Shown here in pieces: positions 10,219-22,800 of a stretch of 64,000 nt of DNA. A program made the translations under genes and the position numbers. Positions within the stretch are counted from its first letter, which is position 1, and each line of letters opens with the position of its first letter. A model generated the notes under the pieces. That model saw nothing but the letters and a program-made list of their open reading frames with translations. It ran no database searches and had not been told where the DNA came from. Source of the stretch: Quillaja saponaria (Eukaryota; Streptophyta; Magnoliopsida; Fabales; Quillajaceae); NCBI GenBank assembly GCA_029379385.1, contig CM055617.1, forward strand, positions 16,934,679 to 16,998,678, read 5' to 3'.

Positions 10219-13200
10219 AAAAGAAATTCATCCCAAATTTCAAACGAAAGCATTATAAGTGTATCATTTACCTGAATCATTTAAATAGATATGAATATCG
10301 TTGCTTCATCACATTCTCGGATTCGCAAGTGCTTTCATGCTCACCATGATGTTGCCATGCATCTTTTACTAAAGGAATAGCCTTTGATCAAAATTTACGA
10401 ACTTGTTTATCAATGGTCAACCGGTTGCACCTCGTACATGAGATTTTTATCTACTTGCACCTCTTGAAGCCATAGAACATGAGATTCATCCGGCAAATAC
10501 TTCCGAAGCATAGACACATGAATAGTGAATGTACCTTGTCCAAATCCGAGGGTAATGCCAGCCAAACTTTAGCTAACCTTTTTTGCCAAATTTCATGGTG
10601 CCTTTAAAAGATAAAACTTTCAAAAACACTTGATCACCTAATTCAAACTCCAACTCTCTCCGACGATTATCGGCATATGAATTTTGTTTCCTTTGAGCTA
10701 TTTGTAACCTATCACAAATCACATGAACTTTTCTTTGGTATCCTGAACCACTGGCCCTAGTAACTAATGGTCACCTGTTTTAAACCATCCAACCAAAGGT
10801 CGACACTTCATCCCTTATAAAGCCTTCAATGGTGCCATCTTAATGTTGTTGTGATAATTGTTGTTATAAGCAAACTATATAAGTCGAACATGCTGATCCT
10901 AACTACCCTCAAAATCCATAACACAAGCTCGCAACATATCCTCCAAAGTATGTAGAGTTCTCTCAGACTGACTGATAATTTGAGGATGGAAAGCTGTACT
11001 GAACAATAATTGAGTACCAAGAGCCTCCTGAAAAGACTTCCAAAATGCTAACTGGTACTCCATGTAATGAAATAATCTAGTCCAGATACAACTTCCACCT
11101 ACTGTGCTGAATACGTCGCTTCACCATAAGGAAATGCATGGACTTAGTCAATTGATCCACAATAACCCAAATCGAATCAAAACCCTTAAAAGTCTTAGGA
11201 AGTCCTAATATAAAGTCCATAGTGACCTTCTTCTACTACCACTCCTAGATATCTAGCCTTTGTAACATTCCTTCAGATCTCTAGTGTTCAACTTTCACCT
11301 TTTAACACGCCAAACACCTGGAAACAAGATCAGCTACATCCTTCTTCACATCATCCCACCAATAAAATTTCTTTTAAGTCCTAATACATTTTGGAGGAGC
11401 CAAGATGCATAATATAAGATGAATAGTAAGATGCTTCAAGAATCTTCCTTCTCAGCTTAGGATTAGATGACACAACTATACAGTCATGATACCTCAGCAC
11501 TCCTTTGTTATCCACTTTGAAATCACCAGTAACACCCTGACCACATTTAGCTTTCCTAGTACACACCTTAGAATCAGTTGCTTGTGCTGCTTTTATTACT
11601 TCAATCAAAGTGGATTTCACCTGAATGTGAGCTAATAATATCCCCTGAGGAGACAATTGAAATCTAATCCCATCAACCATGCACCTCTGCAAATGTTTTA
11701 CAACCCAACTACGTGCAGTAGTCAAATGGGATGAACTACCCATTGAATTTCCGCTTAGAGTATCCGCCTCCACATTAGCTTTTCCAGGATAATAAGAAAT
11801 CTAGCAGTCATAATCTTCCAATAATTCAATCCACCTATACTACCTCAAATTCGACTCCTTCTAATCAAATATATATTTAAGGTTTTTCTGATCCTTGAAA
11901 ATCTCAAAAGTCTTACCATACAAGTAATGCCTCCAAATCTTCAATACAAATATCACAGCTGCCTCAAGATCATGGGTAGGATAATTCATCTCATGCCTCT
12001 TTAACTGTCTCAAAGCATATGCCACCACTTTACCATCCTGCATCAAAACACATCCAAGTTTGATATGAGAAGCATCACAAAATACTGCATGCTTTCCTGT
12101 AGCTGAGGGAAATGTAAGATCATGAGCTAAGCTCAAACAAGTCTTTAACTTTTGAAAACTTTCCTCACAAAGACCACACAAACTTAACTTTCTTCTGAGT
12201 CAACCAAGCCAAAGAAGTAGCAATACGAGAGAAATTCTCAACGAAACTCTTGTAATAGGAGTTAAACCCAGAAAACTTCAAATTTCAAATATGTTTGTCG
12301 GACGAGGCCAATTCTGAACTGCTTCCACCATTTTAGGATGAACTCAAGTTCCTTCCTTAGAAATCAAATGCTTGAGGAAAGTCACATGATTCAACCAGAA
12401 TTCACACTTAGAGAAATTACCACAAAGTTTGTTTTCTCTAAGTGTTTGCAATTCAATGAGAAGATTTTGCTCATGTTCCTTCTCACTCTAAGAATATACA
12501 AGAAGGTCATAATTGAAAACAATGACAAACTAGTTCAAGAAAGGCTTAAAAACACCTTGTTCATCATATCCATGAATGTTGCAAGAGCATTAATGAGCCT
12601 AAAAGACATAACAAAGAACTCATAATGTTCATACCAAGTGCAAAAAGTAGTCTTCGGAATATCTTACCTCTTAATTCGAAGTGGGTGATACCCCCAACAA
12701 AGATCAATCTTAGAAAAATATTGAGCTCCTTGCAATTGATCAAATAAATCATCAATTTTGGGAAGAGGATACTTGTCCTTAACTTTGACTTTATTCAACT
12801 GTCGATAATCAATATATAGTCTAAACAAATCATCCACTTTTTTAACAAATAGAACAGGAGCACCCCAAGGCAATGAATTGAGATGAATGAATCCCTTATC
12901 CAACAGGTCTTGCAACGTACAATTGTAGCTCCCTCAATTCACTGGGAGCCATGCGATAAGGGGGAATAGAGATCAATTGAGGACTATACAACAACTCAAT
13001 ACCAAACTCTATCTTCCAATAAGGAGGAAGTCCAGGAAGCTCTTCAAGGAACACATTAGAGAATTCATTCACTATAGGAATCTGCTCTAAAGAAGGAATC
13101 TCCAACTGAGTCCCTGACATAAGCTAAATAAGCCTAATGCTTCTTTGTGATAAGCCGTTTAGCCTGAACAACTTAAATCAAAATACGAGGAACTTCACAC

Positions 13201-14700
13201 AGATCCCCTTGGAAAACAAAAATCTTTTTCTCAGGAACACTGAACTTGACATTCTTGTCACGACAATCTACCACTGCATGATGGTTAGACAACCAATCCA
13301 TGCCTAGAATCACATCGTACCCTAACATGTCCAGTATGATCAAGTCCACAAAGCATACCTCATCACCAACAATGACCTCACAAGGAGTATTCAGATCTGC
13401 CAAAATAATTTTCCAAACGAAGTCGAAACCACTAAATGAACCTCGAGAGGCTCAAACACCCTCTTCACATAAGTAGGTAAAATATAGAGATATAAAAGAA
13501 TGAATAGCTCTAGGATCAAACAATACTTTAGCACCAACTGAACAAATAGATAATGTACTTGATACCACAGCATTAGAAGCCTGTGCATCCTGTGTTGTTA
13601 GAGCATACACAAAGGGCCTAACCTCCGCCTGCCGATGATGAACCCCTAGCAAAGGTACCATGAATTCCTTGAGATCTAGCAAGTGTCAAAGCAACGGGAG
13701 TTTACCTTGAACTAAAGAAGATGTTTCGGCTGGAGTAGAATGCCCTTCATCAAAGGACAATCCTTGAAACTGATGATCTAATGCCCCACATTTAAAGTAA
13801 ACACCAGACTCCCATCTACACTTGTCCTATGTGTCTGAAAACATAAGTAGGGACATATTGGCACCTCAAATGATTGGGGGCCACTAGATGAAGCCCCCTA
13901 TAACTAACCTCTAAAACTCCTTCTCATCTAGCCTCTGTCTACTTGAAAACCACCATGGAAAGAATAACACCTAGAGGTAGATTCACCTTTAGGTCTATGA
14001 GAACTACTAGCTCTAGAAATAGAAGGACCCTTCTGTCTCACCTTCTTATAACTCTCATGCCCTGATTGTCTCTCCAAGATTTGAGTCTCCAGCCGATATG
14101 CAACATTAACAGCCTGAATATAGATAGTAGTGTCTATTACGAACACTAATCTGAATGAAGAATCTCTTAAGCCATTAACGAACCTCTTCATTGGCATCTA
14201 TTCAATAGCCACCCAAAACTACATAAAGTCTACTAGACTCCTCCAAGAAAGTGTAAGGGTCCTGCACAGGGTCCACACTTGAAAATCTCGGTGGTTGAAT
14301 CTTCCAAAAATCATGTAGCGCCACAAATGCTCCCCGATCCTGCTGAATTGGAGTGAGAGGGTTTGCCTTCTGCTGAGGTTGAACTGGAGGAGCTGCAAGA
14401 GGTTGTGACTGAGCCAAATGTTGTTGGGCTAGAATCCCAACCAGGTCACCTACAGTCCTTTGAACTCGGTCTAGTCCTTGTACAAGCTGTTTTAGGTTAA
14501 GGCCAGGGGCTGTTACCTGAGTTGGTTCAACAACTCTCCCTCTACCTCTACCATGTCTTTGACGACCTCTACCTTTGCCAGCTAGTACCTGGGGACTAGT
14601 AGATCCCTGATCGAAGCCAGCATCTTGCTGTCTCCAGGCCCACAACACTGCATCATATCTAAAACAAATACAAATGATTTCAATATACATTTATCATGTA
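10219..14700 (-). pseudogene. Tekay-like Ty3/gypsy gag-pol remnant, copy A
   Basis: Domains on the minus strand from right to left. Gag: Q/G/R-rich start, then FWKIQPPRFSS and PYTFLEE at 14690-14200, and FVNGLRDSSFRL near 14170. Nucleocapsid: GVCFKCGALDHQ-like near 13790. Retropepsin: LFDPRAIHSF at 13501-13525, with R for the expected active-site G, and VILGMDWLSNHHAVVDCRDK near 13290. [15 protein letters not shown] and [20 protein letters not shown] at 12870-12690. The RT catalytic block at about 12500-12525 reads VFNYDLL instead of the xIDD form kept in copy B. RNase [25 protein letters not shown] at 12090-11960. Integrase zinc region and core lie in fragments (11780-10600). The element family would make virus-like particles and integrate cDNA; this copy is inactive. 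Confidence 0.88.
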
Positions 14701-14844
14701 AAGCGAAAAACGAATTGGAAAATCATAACTTGAAATTTCAGGAAGAATTGGAACTTATCACTAAAGTCCACATACACCTTAAGTAACGTATGGAAAACAA
14801 AGCAACAATGTCCAATATTTGCAGTCACGGACCACTAAACCTAA

Positions 14845-14857
14845 GATTTATTACCAA
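14845..14857 (-). other. Degenerate primer-binding site (Tekay copy A)
   Basis: Minus strand ttggtaataaatc, two bases after the LTR end. Resembles the initiator tRNA-Met site TGGTATCAGAGC with several changes, the position and type expected for this lineage. Confidence 0.55.
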
Positions 14858-16790
14858 CTTGTCACACCCTCATACGAAAGGCATGACTGGCCAGAGGAAT
14901 GGATATTCAAACCTTCGTAAACCTGAATTCAAATGAAATAAACACATATGACTTTTGATCAATAATAATTAAAAAGGAACGATTTGTTGCACTAAGTCAA
15001 AGACAAATACTTATTTATTAAACACATGACATTTTAACTACAAATTTTGGTAGAGGTTCTCGTAAAATGGAACATGCCCTATAGTACATACATATATAAT
15101 ATGGTTACAAACAACCAGTCAACAATAGTACCAATATACACAGAGGAGCTCACCTCCTAATACATCAACAACCACAGTTAAACTGCTATACAAACCAAGA
15201 CATAGCAACTCCAAGCCCAATGTGCCTACAACTTCATCCTTTGCCTTTAAGTGTGCGATTTCAAAGTATATCTTGTCGCAATATCATTGGCAAGTCACAA
15301 ATCTCTAGGTGACGAACATTGACCTCTTGATATTAAAAATAATAATAATAATAATAACAAATGGAAAGTGAGTCATAAAGACTCATTAAGCAAAAAAACA
15401 TACGGTACTAGCATCAACCAAAGCATAAATAACACCTATGTCAAATAAATTTTAGGTAACAAAATCTCATATTGCAATTCAATATTACATGTAAGCACAT
15501 TTGAATATGAAAAATTTAAACCAAAATCAATTTTACAATACACAAGATAAACAAATCATTCAAAGTATACAGATTAAGAAATTCAACAAAAAAAGAGCCA
15601 ATTTGAGTAACTTTGCACCAGCACACCAGGCATCCTCTCATTGGGTAGTTTTTGCGCTTGCACACCAAGACTATACTCCTTACAAAACAAAGTATTTAAA
15701 ATCACATATCACATATCACATAATCAAATTTTGTTCTAGGTGCATCCAGATTCTAGTTCGAATATAAAAATCATTTCGGATAAAATTTCTTTTTATTGGC
15801 CCTTATCAAATACAAACAAAGTCAAATATTAAATACAATTCAAATAATTCAATTACAGAACTACACATTCTTACTTATCTGGATATAAACATATCCATTC
15901 AAATATGCATATAAACAATCAAACACATTAATCTAGTGACCAAAGAATACATAATTCACTTACAAAGTTTATGGATTTTATTCGTTGTCCCATCTAGAAT
16001 GTAAAGGTATTGGTATATCCTCGACACAATTCGAAACTGAAAATCATCAATTCAAACATTGTTTAATTTATAAATTCTATGATTATAATTTCCTACTTAA
16101 TGATTTCAATTAATGCATCCTAGTTAATTCAACATTTATGCATGTATTAATATTTAATTTCACTTAGGCATTTTGTCGAATACTTTGGAAGGCAAATTTA
16201 ATTTCTATTAACTGTGTGTATATTTATGCATGTATCCACCAAGAATTTCAACACAACTCTTCCATTTCATATTACACATATTCTAAACATTGAATTCCAA
16301 TTAAACTATTTATTTAAAATTCATTGAAACTTAAAGTGTACCATTCCTATTGATACACTAATATTATTCTATCTTTTTAGTACCCTATTCTTAGTCTTTT
16401 CTGACATATTTTATGTCTCACTTTAGTTTACTTATCTTATTTTGTGTAAAACTGTGCTTTGTAGACATAAAAAGTAAAATGGAGCTAAATGGAACATTTG
16501 AGAATAAATGAGCTAAGGATTAAAATAAGCACATTGAGACAAATCTATGAGTTGATGAAGTGCAAATCCTAATTGGACTAGGAATCCTAGTGGCATTAAA
16601 CGATTTCTACCTAAGAAATCCAACTTTGGCAAAGAATTTTATTGGGATTAGGATTCAAAGAAGATCACAAGATCAGATATCTAATATTCAAATTTTGGAT
16701 AGAATAGAAGTGTAAATCTGATTAAGGAATTAGATATTAAGTATGAAAAGACTCCTTCTTGTTTAGGAGTCATTGCCACCCCCTATACTC

Positions 16791-16799
16791 TATAAATAG
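16791..16799 (+). promoter_or_regulatory. Athila LTR TATA box
   Basis: TATAAATAG in the context actctataaataggggagg. The same context is kept at 63172-63180 and, on the minus strand, near 32580 and 46551-46560, so this is the LTR core promoter rather than a chance match. Confidence 0.7.
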
Positions 16800-17478
16800 G
16801 GGAGGTGTAGGTCTAATTGAGAGTACCTTTACATGCACTTTTCTTCTTCTTTCTCAAAATTTCAATAATGAACATAATATTTTCTTTTTAATTAATGATG
16901 ATGCTAGCTTAAGTTTTTGTTCAATTGCAAGAGGTAAGTAACCTCGACTTATGAAGCTACTATGAGAATATGTTTTTTTAGGGGAAATCTGATGTTATAC
17001 ACAAATGCAAGTATTCATGTTTTTCTTGGTTAATTGCTTAATGATTATGTGTTTTAGTTTGTTATGACTGTACACATGATAGATTGATACATGTAATCTA
17101 ATGCTAGTTAATTGATTAATGTCTTTGCATGGTTAATTAACATGAGTAGTAAAAGTAGCACTTGAATTAAATCTGAGTTTATTTGAGTGTTGCTAGGAAA
17201 ATCTGATCTAGATTAAGTTAATGCTGCTTGTGTGTTAATTGTTTAGAATCAATTGCACCTATCTAGTTCATAATGCTTTTACGTAATTAAATCCATAATG
17301 CTTGATGAGGGTTATTATGTGATTAGTGTTAGTTATTTCGCTTGACCTAATTAACAAAGAGGTAAGGATAGGTAGTAAAGACTTGTTTCCATGGTTGATT
17401 TGCATACATGTGTGTGTATTCAGATTGGGATTTGTGTTTGCTTTCAATGATTAATAGCTCATGAATCTTGGCGAAAAC

Positions 17479-19066
17479 TGTTAGGAACCAATGTAAAATA
17501 TGGCAATTATATGCGTAGCGGAATTTAAATTTTTTTAATTCTTTTAATTCCAAAATTACCTTATGATTATATGAAAGATCCTAATTATAGTTTAACAATT
17601 AAACAAGTAGAGAACTGTGTAACTCCGAGGCTTTTAATTCTTTCGTCGTATTCTTGATTCGGCATTCACTCATTTGTTGATTCATTAAGAGCACAGCAAC
17701 GACACAGGTGTCCAGTCTCTAAGTGTATCCACACGAACAAATCCAAGTAAGGATCTTCATGCTTGAAGATGAAAGGGCTTACCAAGGGATTCCTTGTGTA
17801 CTAGCACAAGTTACCGAATCTCTCTTATAATTTAGAAACTCACATTGACCTAAATATAAGACTTAACAAACTAAAAAGATACATAAGAGAAAAATAATTG
17901 TACGTATTGTATAGAGGACCTATACAATTACAAGATTGCCCCAAAACTCTCCTCAGTTAAATATTGTCATTTTGTGTGGGACCCCTTAGGTTCAAACTAT
18001 TGATGGCAGTAAGCATGTAACTTTTACATATTTATTACTGGACCCTATCTAATTAAATTAAAACTAATTCTAATTATTTAAATTAAAATTCTTTTAATTC
18101 ACCCTTTAATTAAGATTAATTAATTATCAGGATTTCCTACAAGTTAAGATTGGTGCCTAGCAGCACATGATGACTACTCATAATAGTATGAATATGGCTA
18201 TGAACCTTTTGAACCTTTTTGTTAATAATTACCATGCAATTCAATCCTTCTATCATGCAATGTCCCGATTAAATCTATTTAGGTATGGAAATAATTTCAA
18301 ACTCTAAATTTAATCATATGTGTCTAATCTTAAGATTATAACTTCATTGGGAAAATTAGAAACTCATATTCTAATATCCACCCTGCTATGGCCATAGACT
18401 TTAAGTTAAATATTTTATAGACCACATAAGACATTTTCTCTTTTCTACTAAGAGTGATAGATCCTTTATTGCACACTCACATACCTTCATATACAAGTGA
18501 TTATACCCAATTATCACTTCTTAGGTGACTCATTACTAGAATCAGAAATAGTATCGAAGTATAATAATGTACATACAAAATAACTGTGATGTCTCAAGTC
18601 AAAGGACTATTTGCACAACTGTAATATAAGAACCACCTATTGACATGCAGAGAAACTCTATATAGGTGTTCTCAGTTGAGTCAGTTCAGTGAACTCATTC
18701 TTTAATGAGCACCTACATATCTATCTTAGTGTCTCATACACAAGTGACTATGAGATCAGCCAGCCTCAACTCTTTGAGCCAACTAGATATATACTAATCT
18801 ATCCGAATTCACTAATGCTCTACTTAGTGATCCTATGATTAGGAACATTTAAGAATTAAGCTTAAAGGAAATACATTTCATTAGCATGATCTCATCATGA
18901 TGCTTATTTCCATTACTTTAATTCTTTGGGCTCATGATGGTTAATTAATAACTCTTATACATGATAATGTTTGCCACCTATATTTATTAATAATATGAAT
19001 AAGATGTACTATAAAATAATATGCCACAACATCACATGTCATTGGCTTTAGGGCATACTACTAACA
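17479..19066. mobile_element. Solo LTR of a third family with TSD AAAAC
   Basis: TGTTAGGAACC...ATACTACTAACA, 1588 bp, with TGTTAG/CTAACA inverted ends and flanking AAAAC at 17474-17478 and 19067-19071. It splits the Athila LTR between gcgaaaac and aaaacttc, where other copies read without a break. It has no coding capacity, and no internal region of this family occurs in the window, so the superfamily is undetermined. A second copy at the same site begins at 63695. Confidence 0.9.
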
Positions 19067-20199
19067 AAAACTTCTTTGCAGTTGAGTCTTACAAATCTTT
19101 GGTTGTTTGCTTAGTTTAGTAAGTTTCTCCTTAATTTTTTTTTTTTTATATTTAGAATTTAATTATTTTGTTTTTCTTGCATGCTTAGCTGTTTTAATTT
19201 AGTTTAGATCAAAGATCAACACCCCATTTATTTACTTTGTTGTTTTGAGTGCATATTAGTTAGTTTGCATATTTATAGCATATTATCATCACAACCTATT
19301 TTAGAACTCCATTCATTTTTATACATATGTTTTGTTTTTGTAATTTCTTACATTAGTTTGATTTACTTTTATACTTGAACTTCTTGTGCTCTTTTGCTTT
19401 GGTTCAATTTAATTAAATAAGAACTACTTGCTTGAGTTGAATTTGATTAATTTAATTGTTTCTCTGTGGGATTGATACCCTACTTACTATACTAAAAATA
19501 TAGTTAGTAAGGTTTTAATTTGGTGAACATGTCACTCATCACCTATATTGAATCATAAACTTCCTATCTCAATAATTATATACCATTACCTTATATGTCC
19601 ATTATTATTAGACCTCGGTTTATAATTTAAAACTCTTCTAACCTCCCTGTGTTCAAACCTTTAATAACATAACAACAATAAGGTTTAACATAAAGAAATT
19701 CTAACTAACTTACCTAGACTAAAACATTAACACACCTAAATTAACTTAAAATTCATGGCAAAATGGAGGTCCTATCCCCTAGTCCCAATGCAGTCGTGCC
19801 TTACAACAACCTAAAACTTCCTCCAATTCAGCCTTCATAGCCGAGCAAGAGGAAGGAGGAGTTTGATTATACTGTACTTCACTTAGTTAAAAATTTAATG
19901 TCAAAGTTCAATTGTGCGGTCTATATTTAATTCTTGTCTCTTGTATTTGTATATATATATAAATGTTTTCTAATTTACTCTTTTGTTCTCATAATTGTTA
20001 CACACATCAATAAAATTACACATGTTAATGTCAAGTTCCAAGTCAACTAATAGGGTGGTGGAAATTAATTTTCATATATATATATATATATACAAATACT
20101 CTTTTATTTTAATTTAGTTTATGTAACATTATTATCTACTTAGTCACAATAATTACGTACAACATTTTAAAATATACGTTAAACTATCAGTTTATAACA

Positions 20200-20975
20200 A
20201 ACACTTTATAATTGGTTTGCACATAATGTTTAAGAATTATTTTAATGTTGAGGTATGGCAAAAGATTTATTGTAAACAAGTGTGTTTTGTAATAAATACT
20301 GTTATTATTTTTGGCTGTTTACACACTTGAAGTAAAGCTATATTATCCTCTTATGTTTCAATTTTTTTCGATCCTATTCATTTTGTTGTTATTTACTCAT
20401 TATTAAAGAGATTCAGATTTTCTAGTAAAATACCAATTCATACTTTTCTTGGAAAGGATTCATTTCGGTTAAGTAAGTATATGATGTTCACAATTGTGTT
20501 GTTAAGAACATGTTTAAACATTTATTAATGAATTCATTTGAAACTTAAGGAAATATTTGAGTTATGAGAAATGAGAAGGGAAGTATTATTTGAAAAACTT
20601 TAAAATAGCTTGTAAAACTAGTTTCAGTTCCAAAGTATTATTGAAATTTAGGTTTAAATAACTTGTAACTCTTTTCTGAGAGCTGATTCCTTTTTTGTTA
20701 AAGTTTGTATTTTATGAATATTGGTGAGGAGTAAATTGTATAATCTTATTGGACATGTTTTTGTGCTATTTGCTGAGTTCTTTTTATGATGAGATTTTAT
20801 TATTTTGCTAGTTTACATTGTTCTTGCTAAAGTTTCGTTGTTTAAGACTTCTTTTCATGGTCATCTTATTGGTAAGATTTAGTTTTTTGGCTTTGGGCAC
20901 TCATTTGGTGTTAGGTCTAGGGTTATGATTTATTACTCATATCTTCCAAATTATAGTCTTCTTTTTTTTTTTTTG
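20200..20975. other. Unrecognised AT-rich spacer
   Basis: No ORF with recognisable homology, no repeat shared with the rest of the window, no TATA-plus-gene arrangement. It lies between the Tekay LTR end and the next LTR's primer-binding site, so it may be decayed internal sequence of that next element. Confidence 0.4.
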
Positions 20976-20987
20976 GATTTGATACCT
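20976..20987 (-). other. Degenerate primer-binding site
   Basis: Minus strand aggtatcaaatc, close to TGGTATCAGAGC (initiator tRNA-Met), three bases after the LTR end GGTGTGACA. Supports a second minus-strand Tekay-like element here. Confidence 0.55.
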
Positions 20988-20989
20988 TA

Positions 20990-22130
20990 TGTCACACCCC
21001 TTGCGGAAGTATGACTGGCAGGAGGAATGGTAACTAAACCTCCATAACCTTGACTCCAAAACAAATAAACAACTATGACTCCTGACCAAACCAATAAATA
21101 AAAAATAAAAAACAAAAAATTGATAAAACAAAAGTTAACAATAAAAATTTGTTAACTGAAACAAATCACAACTTATTGAAAATTTTGGCATAAATTCTTT
21201 GCAATATGGAACTTACCTTAAAATACAAACCTATAAACTCCCGTTCTTACACAACAACAACACAAGGACAACAAGGAGCGGAGCTCCATCCATATCATAA
21301 ATAAGACAAATACAAGACCTCACAGTTTTAATGTTACTGAAAACATTCATCATTGACTTCAAGTATGAGATTTCAAATTCTTCCTTGTTGCCAAACCCTT
21401 AGCAAGTCCCATATTGGTGGTTATTGTCCTTCAAGATTCTGTTACTAAACAAAATATTCACAAAAAGATGGTTGAGTCCTACGGACTCCGTGAGTGGAAA
21501 TTTGTACCCAAAGGGTATTAGCATCACCCAACACATGTATAGAATATATAATCAATTAATATCAACACGTTATATATTCCAAAACTATTAATATTACACA
21601 TATACAAATACATAAATATAAACTTAGCAAGCACAGTTCAATTAGTATACTATATAATCCACTTAAAACAAAGGGTAACGAGTAACTTAGCCCTGCACAA
21701 CAGTATCTCCCCCTACCGTGTATTTACGTGCCCACATATCAGGTTAATTCTCCATACACAATCCATCCCACTAGGGCTGAGCACTCATTTCTTTTAAAAT
21801 AATTGTCAAAATTAGAGTATAGCGTATCAGAATATCAAATCAAAATATCCTAGGTGCACTTGGATTTTAATTTCGGAAATAAAAATCATTTCTTAGAAAA
21901 ATCTCACTTTGTTAGCCCTTATCAACTACAACCAACATCAAACATAATTCAAATGAATCATTGAAATATTGCACTTGCTTATTTTCCGATATATTACATC
22001 TATTCAAATACACATATAATTACAAATAATAATCTAGTCCCCAAAGGTAATAGTTAACCACTCACCTTTAACTGATCTCATTCATCACTTATGATTGCGT
22101 TCACATGCGTTGTTGATTCAACCACACTTT
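20990..22130 (-). repeat. Tekay-like LTR fragment 2
   Basis: Starts (plus sense) tgtcacacccc with gcatgactgg-like and ggaggaatgg phrases as at 14860. It then repeats the R/U5 blocks: actccgtgagtgg near 21485, gccctgcacaac near 21690, atcctaggtgcact near 21850, and gttagcccttatcaa near 21915. The U3 end is not identifiable. No matching gag-pol remains to its left beyond the primer-binding site. Confidence 0.7.
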
Positions 22131-22374
22131 CCGAAGCTGCAATTACATTTTCCAATTCATAAAATCAACATTTGGTATAGATAGGTTTGTTTATGAAAGT
22201 TTTCTATTAAGCTATTACATGTCAAGTAGTATGAATTATACTTTGTGTGACAAGATTGATAATGAAGAGACATTCTAGATGCCTTCACATGCATAGGGTA
22301 GAAGGAAACAATTAGAAAAGATAGAAAACATTAGTGTGTTAGAGATGTTGAAATTGTCTAAACTTGGGGTTTGA

Positions 22375-22800
22375 ACCAGTGTTTACTTTAACAATCATTT
22401 CTTCCTCTGGGAAATTCCAAATCCAGTTTCGTAAAATTTATTAAATACTAAACATATATAACTTTATATTGGTATATCATTTGTAATTTTTAGATTTATA
22501 TATCAATACAGTTTATTCTTTAAAGTTGCATCAAATTCTATAAAACTCAAGATTTTGACAGCTCTGACCTTACTTTAGTTATTTGAACATAACTTTCTTT
22601 AGGGAAAAGAAAATCCAATTTTGTTTGTTGGATTTATTAATAGACAAGTATATCTTTCTAGATAGGTATCATATGTATTATTTGGATGTGTATATTAGTA
22701 CAGTTAATTATTTAAAATTTACTCATTTTAGGCATTTCACTATCTCTTTGGACATAAGTTTATTTTTACTTACATACTTAATCAAATTTAATAAAATCAA
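22375..22800 (+). repeat. Two degenerate direct repeats (~190 bp each)
   Basis: The segments beginning near 22376 and near 22570 share ordered blocks: aatccag/aatccaattttgt, then taggtat-type and atatat.aatacagtt/atattagtacagtt, ending in ...ttaaagtt/ttaaaattt. AT-rich low complexity explains part but not the shared order. Probably internal duplication in a decayed LTR. Confidence 0.45.

Larger units (their letters stand above)
10396..17784. repeat. Segmental duplication, unit A
   Basis: Collinear with 56758-64000 through Tekay gag-pol, its 5' LTR, the junction into the Athila LTR and the start of the third nested LTR. By eye there are a few differences per 60-base line, plus several indels. 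The G3 segment to its left (8223-9690) also pairs with 55382-56757, with about 700 bp extra in this unit. Confidence 0.85.
16351..19541 (+). mobile_element. Athila solo LTR with TSD CCTAT, itself interrupted
   Basis: TGATACACTA...CACTCATCA, flanked by CCTAT at 16346-16350 and 19542-19546. Exact TSDs with a single LTR and no internal region mark a solo LTR left by LTR-LTR recombination. It sits in the Tekay LTR on the opposite strand. A second solo LTR (17479-19066) lies inside it; without that insertion the LTR is about 1.6 kb, as at 45476-47051. Confidence 0.9.
14860..20199 (-). repeat. Tekay-like 5' LTR (copy A), interrupted by nested LTRs
   Basis: On the minus strand it starts TGTTATAAACTGATAG (ending at 20199) and ends GGGTGTGACA (14860). 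An Athila solo LTR occupies 16351-19541; removing it and one TSD leaves about 2.1 kb. The U3 segment is 19547-20199 and the R/U5 part 14860-16350, with the conserved phrases gactcattaagc (15380s) and ttggcccttatcaa (15790s) that recur at 21900, 25270 and 62250. An (AAT)n run lies near 15341-15358. No gene is present in 14701-16350 or 19547-20199. Confidence 0.8.

Noticed and set aside
15501..15767. 88-residue plus-strand frame in the Tekay LTR
   Set aside because: Lies in the R/U5 part of an LTR; the equivalent in unit B (61980-62220) is broken and differs by indels.
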